Assembly: GCA_902624275.1 (NCBI GenBank)
Contig: CACNWW010000001.1
Location: 328,601 to 392,600 of the forward strand
Source of the DNA: an uncultured Fidelibacterota bacterium
GTDB lineage: Bacteria; Fidelibacterota; Marinisomatia; Marinisomatales; Marinisomataceae
Length of the DNA stretch: 64,000 nt
Reading direction: 5' to 3'
Shown here: positions 17,795 through 24,878 of the stretch, in pieces
Numbering within the stretch: the stretch's first letter is position 1
Layout: the number at the start of each line of letters is the position of its first letter
Translations under genes and position numbers: made by a program
The notes under the pieces: generated by a model
Seen by the model: the letters and a program-made list of their open reading frames with translations, nothing else
Database searches by the model: none
Told to the model about the DNA's origin: nothing

Positions 17795-18400
17795 TTATTT
17801 TGAGTCTCTTAATAGGTCCGTGATTTCTATGGATCTTTCTTCCATGTCCAAAACCATACCATCTATCATTGAAGAGAAAAAGTTTTGAGCAATTTGAATA
17901 ATCATAGCAACAATTAGTCCAAAAGCTGTAGTTAAAAGAGCCTGGGAAATACCAACAGCTACCACTGCCGGAGAAATATCATTTGCTGCAGCAATAGCAT
18001 CAAACGCAAAAATCATACCTGCAACCGTTCCCGTAAAACCCATCATAGGTGCAATAGCGATAATCGCAGTAAGCCAACCCATATTTTTTTCTAAGAAAGC
18101 CATCTCCAGTGAACCGGCATTTTCAATTGCTTTTTCAATTTGTTCAGAACCTTTTCCTACTTTTGATAAACCAGCTTTACAAATATTTGAAACAGGACCA
18201 TCGTGTTCTTCGCAAACGCCCATAGCTTTTTTAGATCCACCTGATTTTAAAGCACCTCTTAATGAGTCCATAAAACCATCAGAATCTACCTGTGATTGGT
18301 TGAGCGAATAAAACCTTTCTCCGACAAGACCAAGCCCTGCAAGAAGTAAAAGTAAAATTGGCCACATGAAAGGTCCGCCCTCTAAAAATAATTCTACCAT
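17795..18400 (-). CDS. exbB: ExbB/TolQ/MotA-type proton channel protein
   Basis: A 201-residue protein with three hydrophobic segments (about residues 10-27, 108-132 and 145-172) and the MotA/TolQ/ExbB signature WLTAIIAIAPMMGFTGTVAGMIFAFD followed by ISQALLTTAFGLIVAMIIQIAQNFF. It forms the pentameric channel around ExbD. It heads the exbB-exbD-exbD-tonB operon and has one of the best Shine-Dalgarno sites of the window: AGGAGG, read on the minus strand from 18406-18412, about five bases before the ATG. A candidate promoter with a perfect TTGACA lies just upstream. Confidence 0.93.
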   Translation of the reverse strand: MVELFLEGGPFMWPILLLLLAGLGLVGERFYSLNQSQVDSDGFMDSLRGALKSGGSKKAMGVCEEHDGPVSNICKAGLSKVGKGSEQIEKAIENAGSLEMAFLEKNMGWLTAIIAIAPMMGFTGTVAGMIFAFDAIAAANDISPAVVAVGISQALLTTAFGLIVAMIIQIAQNFFSSMIDGMVLDMEERSIEITDLLRDSK

Positions 18401-18431
18401 TTAAATCCTCCTAATGTGTTAAATGTTCAAA

Positions 18432-18460
18432 AACTTAGCTTATTACATATCCAATGTCAA
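18432..18460 (-). promoter_or_regulatory. Candidate sigma-70-type promoter of the exbB-tonB operon
   Basis: On the minus strand TTGACA (18455-18460) is a perfect -35 box. After a 17-base spacer comes TAAGTT (18432-18437), a weak -10 with three matches to consensus. The exbB ATG lies about 30 bases further on. The position between the lpxK stop and exbB supports separate transcription of the TonB operon. No Fur-like palindrome is evident here. Confidence 0.45.
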
Positions 18461-18472
18461 TGGTGTAAAATT

Positions 18473-19498
18473 TTATATCAAACGATCCAAAATATTTTGT
18501 TCAATTTCTTTTGATAACTGGTGTTTTTGAGCCACAGCACTAATGTCAACATTCAGAATATTTTTGAATTCTAATAGCTTTACAAAGTCTTTTTCAGTAC
18601 AAACAATATGTTCTAAGCCTTCTTTTAAAGCAAGGTCATTAATTTTTTTTATATCTTTCAATGTAAAGGGCCAGTGGTCAGGAAATACCAGCTTTTTCCT
18701 CACATTAATATTTATACTGTTCAGAGTTCTTGAAAAACTATCAGGGTCACCAATGGAGCAAACAGACATAATTCTTGATTCTCTCTCTAGTTCATAAATA
18801 GTTTTAATAGAGCCTGATGACACAACCTCTTCCTTAATTTCAAGGCTTAACTTATGGTCAGATACTGCACCTTTACTTGTTGTTAAATTGCTTTTGGTAG
18901 AAATTGTAATGTCCGCTCTTTTTAAATAACAATAGGGCTCTCTTAACATTCCATATGGATACACAAGCTGACACCTTTTGTTTTGGTTTTCAGGACCAAG
19001 TAAAACAATATCAATGTCCCTGTAGATTCTTCTATGTTGAAAACCATCATCTAATAAAATTACATTACACCCTATGCTGGACAGTTGTTCTGCAGCAAAA
19101 ATCTTGTCCAAGGAAACAAAAATATGAGTATTTGAAGAGGTATTATTTCTTAGAAGGACTACTTCGTCCCCACACTCTCTCCAGTCTTGGTCTTTAAGTA
19201 AAAAACTGTTTGAAACATTATCTCTTCCGTGGCCTCTTGTTACAATTCCCACAGAATAACCTTTTCTTTCTAAAAAGGATGCTATTGCGATAGTAGTTGG
19301 AGTTTTTCCTGTTCCACCAAGTGAAATATTCCCTATGCTAACCACTTTAGCATTAATTTTTTTAGCTTTAAAAATCTTCAAGTCGTATAAAAGGTTTTTA
19401 AAAAAAATAAAGACCAGGTGAATTGGAAAAACAAATAAAAAAGCTGAAAGTAGATAGGTAAGAAATTTATTGTTTAGCGTTACGTGTATATTATTCAT
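18473..19498 (-). CDS. lpxK: Tetraacyldisaccharide 4'-kinase
   Basis: A 341-residue LpxK, which phosphorylates the 4' position of the lipid A disaccharide at the inner membrane. After an N-terminal membrane helix (FLTYLLSAFLFVFPIHLVFIF) comes the P-loop VVSIGNISLGGTGKTPTT, then the VTRGHG motif, GDEVVLL and the VILLDDGFQHR signature. Length is close to the E. coli enzyme. I choose the ATG at 19498 because ATGAATAA overlaps the upstream stop tightly; an ATG at 19510 would add four residues. It is the last gene of the ychF-Gfo/Idh-lpxB-DUF374-lpxK run. Confidence 0.95.
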   Translation of the reverse strand: MNNIHVTLNNKFLTYLLSAFLFVFPIHLVFIFFKNLLYDLKIFKAKKINAKVVSIGNISLGGTGKTPTTIAIASFLERKGYSVGIVTRGHGRDNVSNSFLLKDQDWRECGDEVVLLRNNTSSNTHIFVSLDKIFAAEQLSSIGCNVILLDDGFQHRRIYRDIDIVLLGPENQNKRCQLVYPYGMLREPYCYLKRADITISTKSNLTTSKGAVSDHKLSLEIKEEVVSSGSIKTIYELERESRIMSVCSIGDPDSFSRTLNSININVRKKLVFPDHWPFTLKDIKKINDLALKEGLEHIVCTEKDFVKLLEFKNILNVDISAVAQKHQLSKEIEQNILDRLI

Positions 19499-20111
19499 GG
19501 TCGCTTGCAATTCTATCTACCTTTTTTAAGGCATCTTCAATTTTTTGAGTACCTGTTTCTATACTTTCATTTTTATTAAAATATAACGGCTCTCCAAAGA
19601 CCACACGCATTTTAGAAAATGGCTTGCTGAGATAAAATGTGTGCCAGTTTTTAAATTTCCAGCTGTTTTTAACATCAACAATCATTGGAACAATAGGTCT
19701 GTTTGAGCTTTGTGATAAAATTAATGCGCCAGGCTTAACTTTATGTTCTGGTCCTGTTGGACCGTCCGGAGTAATAATAATTTTTGCAGAACTATTTTCC
19801 TTAAAAAAATTATCTATATTTTTCACAGCCTCTTTACCGCCCTTGTTGCTCGAACCCCTAAAAAAACTATATCCAAAATTTTTTGCTATTCCTGTAATAA
19901 GATCACCGTCTTTACTTTGACTAACAAGAGCAAAATATCCTTTATGTTTCATATGTTCCATTAAACCAAGGACCTTGCCGTGCCAAGAAACCAAAATAAA
20001 CGAATCCAAACCCTGAACATTATTTTCACCAAATACCCTGGTTCTATTAAAACGATATGATAATAATATTATTAGGTATAAAATTTTGGTTTTCAAGAAT
20101 GTTTTAATCAT
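19491..20111 (-). CDS. DUF374-family lysophospholipid acyltransferase-like protein
   Basis: A 206-residue protein of the DUF374 branch of the LPLAT acyltransferases. SWHGKVLGLMEH takes the place of the HxxxxD motif. The DUF374 signatures ALVSQSKDGDLITGIAKNFGYS, FRGSSNKGG and ITPDGPTGPEHKVKPGAL are all present. A short N-terminal hydrophobic stretch suggests membrane association. DUF374 genes commonly sit between lpxB and lpxK, as here, and probably add a secondary acyl chain to lipid A or a precursor; the exact acceptor is not established. It overlaps lpxB by eight bases and lpxK by eight bases. Confidence 0.87.
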   Translation of the reverse strand: MIKTFLKTKILYLIILLSYRFNRTRVFGENNVQGLDSFILVSWHGKVLGLMEHMKHKGYFALVSQSKDGDLITGIAKNFGYSFFRGSSNKGGKEAVKNIDNFFKENSSAKIIITPDGPTGPEHKVKPGALILSQSSNRPIVPMIVDVKNSWKFKNWHTFYLSKPFSKMRVVFGEPLYFNKNESIETGTQKIEDALKKVDRIASDHE

Positions 20112-21207
20112 ATATATAGCGTGCTGCGGAAGTATAAGGGTTTTCGTTGCTTTTTAGTTTGTCAATTAATTTATTATACTTTTTCATAACAACATCACGG
20201 TTTTCGTTTTTAAGTAAATTATTGATTCCATTGGAAAGATTTTTTGCAGTCATTTTGCCTTGAAGGTATTCATCTACAACCCTGTCTTCAGCAATCAAAT
20301 TTGCTAGCGAAAGATACTTCACCTTTGATAGTGCCTGAGCTACAGTCCACGTTAGATAAGACAGCTTATAGCAAACTATCATTGGGCACCTAAGCATTGC
20401 TGTTTCTAGCGTAGCTGTACCAGAACACACTATAGCAGCATCAGCTACACCAATTGCTTCATATTGCTTTTCTTTAACTTTAATGATATCAGCACTTGAG
20501 TTGATATTTACGTTATCTCCTTCAAGCAAAACAAAACTTAAGTTATTATGTTGTTTTTGGAGTCTTTTAACAGTTTTTACAAAAATTTTCCAATGCCTTT
20601 TTATTTCAATCGATCTACTCCCAGGCATTAGTATAATAATTTTATTTTTTTCTGGAATGCTATGTTTTTTGCAAAACGTTTTTCTATCAAAAGATAAACT
20701 ACCCAGCTCTGAAAGTGGATGTCCTGCATAATGCACAGATATGTTTTTTTTGGAAAACCATTTTTGTTCAAAGGGAATAATGCTTATTAGTTTTTTACAA
20801 CAACGCTCTAGGGTTTTAGTTCGTGATTCTTTCCAAGCCCAAACCTGAGGTAAAATAAAATATGTTATATTAAAATTTAAGGCACTAAGCTTTTTTGCTA
20901 GTCTCAAATTAAACCCAGGATAATCAATTAATATGACTTTATTGGGTTTTATTTTTTTTATCTCATCGACTGTTTTGTTAAATATTTTTTTAATTCTTGA
21001 ATAGTGCCTAATTACTTCAAAGATACCAACTACGTTTAGATTTCTAATATGTTCTGTAAGCTGTAAACCCTCGCTTTGCATTCTATTTCCACCAACTCCA
21101 AAAAATTCAGTGTTCTGGTTAACTTGTTTTATTGAAGCCATTAGCTTGGCGCCATGCAAATCACCAGAGTCTTCACCTGAAATAATAAAAATTTTTTCTT
21201 TATTCAT
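20104..21207 (-). CDS. lpxB: Lipid-A-disaccharide synthase
   Basis: A 367-residue GT19 glycosyltransferase joining UDP-2,3-diacylglucosamine and lipid X. Features in order: FIISGEDSGDLHGAKLMASI at the N-terminus, FFGVGGNRMQSEGL, VILIDYPGFNLRLAKKL, the FILPQVWAWKESRTKTL signature, ILMPGSRSIEIKRHW, and the nucleotide-binding AAIVCSGTATLETAMLRCPMIVCYK. It acts at the inner membrane. It overlaps the Gfo/Idh/MocA gene by eight bases upstream and the DUF374 gene by eight bases downstream. lpxI or lpxH, which make its lipid X substrate, is not in the window. Confidence 0.97.
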   Translation of the reverse strand: MNKEKIFIISGEDSGDLHGAKLMASIKQVNQNTEFFGVGGNRMQSEGLQLTEHIRNLNVVGIFEVIRHYSRIKKIFNKTVDEIKKIKPNKVILIDYPGFNLRLAKKLSALNFNITYFILPQVWAWKESRTKTLERCCKKLISIIPFEQKWFSKKNISVHYAGHPLSELGSLSFDRKTFCKKHSIPEKNKIIILMPGSRSIEIKRHWKIFVKTVKRLQKQHNNLSFVLLEGDNVNINSSADIIKVKEKQYEAIGVADAAIVCSGTATLETAMLRCPMIVCYKLSYLTWTVAQALSKVKYLSLANLIAEDRVVDEYLQGKMTAKNLSNGINNLLKNENRDVVMKKYNKLIDKLKSNENPYTSAARYIYD

Positions 21208-22183
21208 TTAAAAATATTTTGCTTTCTATTTCCAGCGCTATTTCCAGCGCCCTTGCTCCAGATACTCCATCAACATTTGGCCTAGACCTTGTTTTCATAC
21301 AATGGATAAAGTCGTTGATTTCTTCTAATAGGGCGTCCTTATCTTCTGGAACGAATTTTTCATAATAAAGTTTTTTTGATCCAGAGTTTGTTTCAACCTC
21401 TTGAGACCTTACTTTTTCAGAAAATATATTGTGGTGCTCTAATCCGTAAAGTTCAATTTGAGGAATCATTAAGTCTGTAATGCTATAAAAATTCTTTTGA
21501 TATGTTCGTATTTTTCTAACATAGTTTTGAGCAATTCTGCTGGACTTTAAGTTGGCAACAACACCATTTTTAAATTTAATGTGAGCGTGAGCTAAATCAA
21601 CGGTGTTGCTCATCATTTTTGCTCCACTTGCTTGAATGCTTTCTAGAGGGCTATCAACCATTTCTAAAATTAAGTCTATATCGTGAACCATTAAATCAAG
21701 CACAACCGGCACTTCGGTTCCTCTCGCTTGAAAAGGGGCAAGTCTCTCAATTTCAATGTAGTGTGGGTTATCAACCAGCTTCTTAAGCTTATTAATTGTA
21801 GGATTGAACCGTTCTATGTGACCAACTTGAATAATCAGCTCATGTTTTTTTGCAAGACTAATAAGGGATAGGGCCTCATCAACCGTGCTTGTCATTGGTT
21901 TTTCAACAAAAACATCTTTTTTGTTTTCTAAAAATTTTTTTGCAATATCAAAGTGAGTGTTTGTGGGAGTCACTATGTGTACACCATCACAAGAATCAAT
22001 TAGGTTTTCAAGGTTTTCAATAGGATCAACTGAAAACTCACTACAAATATTTTTGAGAGACTCTTTGTTAACATCAAAAACACCAACAAACTCAACATCA
22101 CTATGTTTTGATAAGTGTTTTATGTGGTGTCTTCCAAGATGACCTGCGCCAACAACGCCAATTTTAGGTTTTTTATCGCTCAT
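21200..22183 (-). CDS. Gfo/Idh/MocA family oxidoreductase in the lipid A cluster (GnnA candidate)
   Basis: A 327-residue Gfo/Idh/MocA NAD(P)-dependent sugar oxidoreductase. The Rossmann start is IGVVGAGHLGRHHIKHLS, followed by the cofactor motif VFVEKPMTST and QVGHIERFNP, and a catalytic-type MVHDIDLILEM. It is locked into an lpx operon, overlapping ychF by four and lpxB by eight bases. Oxidoreductases of this family often accompany lpx genes. One characterised case is GnnA, the UDP-GlcNAc 3-dehydrogenase that, with aminotransferase GnnB, makes UDP-GlcNAc3N for amide-linked lipid A. GnnA is a reasonable hypothesis, supported by residues in LpxA, but no gnnB is visible here. Confidence 0.85.
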   Translation of the reverse strand: MSDKKPKIGVVGAGHLGRHHIKHLSKHSDVEFVGVFDVNKESLKNICSEFSVDPIENLENLIDSCDGVHIVTPTNTHFDIAKKFLENKKDVFVEKPMTSTVDEALSLISLAKKHELIIQVGHIERFNPTINKLKKLVDNPHYIEIERLAPFQARGTEVPVVLDLMVHDIDLILEMVDSPLESIQASGAKMMSNTVDLAHAHIKFKNGVVANLKSSRIAQNYVRKIRTYQKNFYSITDLMIPQIELYGLEHHNIFSEKVRSQEVETNSGSKKLYYEKFVPEDKDALLEEINDFIHCMKTRSRPNVDGVSGARALEIALEIESKIFLNE

Positions 22184-23271
22184 TGTCCTTTAATGAAGTA
22201 TGCAATATCTCCTTCTTGCATAATATAGTCTCTTCCAACCATTTTCACCAAGCCCAATGTCTTTAATTCATTAATTTTTTCTTCGTTATTTATTGCGTCA
22301 TCATAGGTATAAATTTCTGCTTTAATAAATTTTGTTGAAAAATCTGTATGTATTTCACCGGCAGCTTCCACAGCCTGAGAACCCTTTTTCATCGTCCAAG
22401 CCCTAACTTCTTTTTCTCCACATGTAAAAAAAGTTTCAAGACCCAAGGCGTTATAAGCTTCTTTAATCAATGTATCAAGACCACTTTCTTTTATGCCATA
22501 ATCTTTAAGGAGTAATTTTTTTTCCTCTTCATCAAATTCAGCCATTTCTGACTCTAGTTTTCCATTAATTTTAATTAATGATGACTTATTTTTTTTTGCT
22601 ATATCAATAGCACCTTGGTAAACATCAGAAGCCTCTGCGTTTTCATCTACATTAGCTACGTAAATCATTGGTTTGTCAGTTAAAAGAAATAAATTTTTTA
22701 TTACAGGATTTTCTTTTGAATTTCTCTCAAAAGATCTGGCTGCAAGACCTTTATTCATATGATCCAAAAGACTAGTTAGCACTTCTTCGGCAAGCCTTCC
22801 TTCTGGCTTATTAGCCTTAATAAGTTTTACATTTTTCTCAAGACCTCTTTCTACTGTTTTGATGTCTGCTAATATTAATTCTGTATTAATAATTTCCATA
22901 TCGTCTATTGGATCAACTCTATTTTCAACATGTGTAATGTTGTTGTCATTAAAAAAACGTACAACTTGTATAATTACATTTACAGACCTTATTTGAGAAA
23001 GAAATTGATTGCCTAAGCCCTCGCCTTGATGTGCATTTTTAACCAAACCTGCTATATCAATAAATTCAACAGTGTTGTGAATTGTTTTTTCTGGTTTAAA
23101 AATTTTTGTCAGCCTATCAAGCCTTTCATCAGGAACCTCTACAATTCCTGTGTTGGGCTCTATTGTACAGAATGGATAATTTTCAGCCGCAATATTATTT
23201 TTGCTTAACGCATTAAAAAGGGTCGATTTACCCACATTTGGAAGACCTACAAATCCACAGTTTAAATTCAT
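22180..23271 (-). CDS. ychF: Ribosome-binding ATPase YchF (OLA1 family)
   Basis: A 363-residue Obg-related P-loop protein. G1 is GFVGLPNVGKSTLFNAL, the switch region NYPFCTIEPNTG, G3 FIDIAGLVKNAHQGEGLGNQFLSQIR, and G4 YVANVDE replaces NKxD, the substitution that gives YchF ATP preference. A coiled-coil insert and the C-terminal TGS domain (IHTDFSTKFIKAEIYTYDD) complete it. It binds ribosomes and affects translation and stress responses. It is the first gene of the minus-strand lipid A run, diverging from the FabI-like gene across 50 bases. Length matches the family. Confidence 0.97.
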   Translation of the reverse strand: MNLNCGFVGLPNVGKSTLFNALSKNNIAAENYPFCTIEPNTGIVEVPDERLDRLTKIFKPEKTIHNTVEFIDIAGLVKNAHQGEGLGNQFLSQIRSVNVIIQVVRFFNDNNITHVENRVDPIDDMEIINTELILADIKTVERGLEKNVKLIKANKPEGRLAEEVLTSLLDHMNKGLAARSFERNSKENPVIKNLFLLTDKPMIYVANVDENAEASDVYQGAIDIAKKNKSSLIKINGKLESEMAEFDEEEKKLLLKDYGIKESGLDTLIKEAYNALGLETFFTCGEKEVRAWTMKKGSQAVEAAGEIHTDFSTKFIKAEIYTYDDAINNEEKINELKTLGLVKMVGRDYIMQEGDIAYFIKGQ

Positions 23272-23279
23272 TGTGAGAA

Positions 23280-23285
23280 TATAAT
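23280..23285 (+). promoter_or_regulatory. Candidate -10 box (TATAAT) upstream of the FabI-like gene
   Basis: A perfect TATAAT lies 36 bases before the ATG at 23322, in the 50-base spacer that diverges from ychF. No convincing -35 box is seen 17 bases upstream, so the call rests on the -10 match alone in AT-rich sequence. Confidence 0.3.
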
Positions 23286-23321
23286 ACTTAATTGGATGAG
23301 TATTTATTAAATTGAATTCCT

Positions 23322-24101
23322 ATGGAAAATAAATGGGCAATAATTTTAGGGTGTTCAACTGGACACGGCGCTGCAACAGCTAAACAATTAGCATCTGAAG
23401 GATACGGTATTATCGGCTTCCATTTAGATAGGGGTTCAATTAAAAAAGATGCCTTAAAACTTCAAGATGAAATTTCAAACATGAACAATAACAGAGTAAA
23501 ATTTTGGAACGTAAATGCTGCTGACAAAGAGATCATGCTTGAAAAATTAATAGATATAAAAAAAATAGTTAAAAATGGTGAGGTTAAGCTGTTGATGCAT
23601 TCTATTGCTTTTGGAAGCACAACCAATTTTTTTAATCCTACTCCAGTTAGACAAAGACAAATGGATATGACCCAACATGTTATGGCGCACTGTTTAATAT
23701 ACTGGACCCAAAATTTATTAAATGAAGGCCTGTTAAAGGCAGGCTCGAGAATCCTTGGTTTGACAAGTGAGGGTAGCTATAAAGCAATGGAAGGTTATGG
23801 CCCGGTTGGAGTTGCTAAAGCTTCTTTGGAGGCAGTAGTAAGACAGATCGGATGGGAATTAGGAAGCCAGGGAATCACAGCAAACACAATTCAAGCAGGG
23901 ATTACGCCAACAAGAGCATTAACAAAAATTTCTGAAAATTGGGAAGAATGGGTAGAAAAAACTAAAGAAAGAAATCCAATGAAAAGGGTTACAAGACCAG
24001 AAGATGTTGCTGGTTTAGTTTCATTGTTATTAAATGATAAAGCAAATTTTGTTAATTGTTCTACAATTTTTTGTGACGGGGGAGAGCACCGCGCTCTTTA
24101 G
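23322..24101 (+). CDS. FabI/FabL-like enoyl-ACP reductase (SDR superfamily)
   Basis: A 259-residue SDR protein. The N-terminal cofactor region is WAIILGCSTGHGAATAKQLA. The catalytic region GLTSEGSYKAMEGYGPVGVAKASLEA spaces Tyr and Lys by six residues (Y-x6-K), the pattern of enoyl-ACP reductases of the FabI/FabL type rather than the Y-x3-K of ordinary SDRs. LMHSIAFGS corresponds to the conserved VHSIAFA of FabI, and ANTIQAGITPTRAL to the segment that lines the acyl pocket. It likely performs the last reduction of a fatty acid elongation cycle, or reduces a related enoyl thioester. It is monocistronic, with no fab gene beside it. Exact substrate is uncertain. Confidence 0.8.
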   Translation: MENKWAIILGCSTGHGAATAKQLASEGYGIIGFHLDRGSIKKDALKLQDEISNMNNNRVKFWNVNAADKEIMLEKLIDIKKIVKNGEVKLLMHSIAFGSTTNFFNPTPVRQRQMDMTQHVMAHCLIYWTQNLLNEGLLKAGSRILGLTSEGSYKAMEGYGPVGVAKASLEAVVRQIGWELGSQGITANTIQAGITPTRALTKISENWEEWVEKTKERNPMKRVTRPEDVAGLVSLLLNDKANFVNCSTIFCDGGEHRAL

Positions 24102-24106
24102 TTATA

Positions 24107-24256
24107 TCACTTTTTTCTGAAAATTTCAGAAGTCACAAGAGCTAAGCCTTTTTTAAGCAGCGACAGCCCATTAACTATCAATTGCATACCGTTTGTAGCT
24201 TTTGTTGCTTTTTTCTTTTTTATATCCCCTTGAATCTTTTTGATATTTTTTATCAT
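24107..24256 (-). CDS. Small basic 49-residue ORF coupled to yqgE
   Basis: The sequence encodes 49 residues starting MIKNIKKIQGDIKK and ending EIFRKK. The ATG is shared with the yqgE stop as ATGA, the same coupling used by many genes here. The frame fills almost all the otherwise empty 151 bases between yqgE and the convergent FabI-like gene, ending five bases from the latter's stop. It is lysine-rich, with an amphipathic or hydrophobic middle (LIVNGLSLLKKGLALV). I do not recognise it. Position and coupling support it being translated; there is no homology evidence. Confidence 0.5.
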   Translation of the reverse strand: MIKNIKKIQGDIKKKKATKATNGMQLIVNGLSLLKKGLALVTSEIFRKK

Positions 24257-24798
24257 GAGATTCCACTAGCACCCACAATACCAAAACCATCTAAACCTAT
24301 TATGTGGATTAGTTCGTTCCACAAATCCTTAGGATTAGATTTAAAGACTGAATCACTATATTCCTGTATTAGCCAATCGCCTCTTTTAATTTCATCTTGT
24401 AACTGATTCTTTTCCCAAGCAGCATGACCAAAAATTAACTTGGTATTTCTAGGCGTTTCTTCGTTAAACAATATCTCTTGAATAAGATCTAAATCTGTGG
24501 ATAATTCAATTTTTTCAGAAAAGTCATCTGATTTTCCTGTATTTTTTTGAACAATACAAGCCTCATTTAGCCTAACAGGACCACCAAAAAAAATTTTTTC
24601 GGACTCATTTAAAATATCTTCGAATATTTTATTTTTTATTCCTGTACCAATAACCTTCATCTGGCTAATCGGTTTATTGACAATGATTCCCATAGTTCCC
24701 TTCCTATCATCTTCACAAATGAAAATAACGCTTTTCGCAAAATAGGGGTCTACCATGTTTGGCATTGATATTAACAGTTTATTTTTAAGACTTTTCAT
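24253..24798 (-). CDS. yqgE: YqgE/AlgH family protein (UPF0301)
   Basis: A 181-residue protein with the UPF0301 pattern: LLISMPNMVDPYFAKSVIFICED at the N-terminus, GTMGIIVNKPIS, the FFGGPVRLNEACIV motif, KLIFGHAAWEKNQLQDEIKRGDWL and a C-terminal DLWNELI. The family (AlgH in Pseudomonas) is widespread in Gram-negatives. Its biochemical role is unsettled; AlgH has been linked to transcriptional control of alginate. It starts at an ATG, divergent from uvrA across 80 AT-rich bases that must hold promoters for both. Confidence 0.93.
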   Translation of the reverse strand: MKSLKNKLLISMPNMVDPYFAKSVIFICEDDRKGTMGIIVNKPISQMKVIGTGIKNKIFEDILNESEKIFFGGPVRLNEACIVQKNTGKSDDFSEKIELSTDLDLIQEILFNEETPRNTKLIFGHAAWEKNQLQDEIKRGDWLIQEYSDSVFKSNPKDLWNELIHIIGLDGFGIVGASGIS

Positions 24799-24878
24799 TT
24801 TTATTTAATAAAACATAAATCCTTTTTTGAATCATATCCATAGTTAAGTAAGTTATAAGTCAATTTTTTTGAAAAAAT

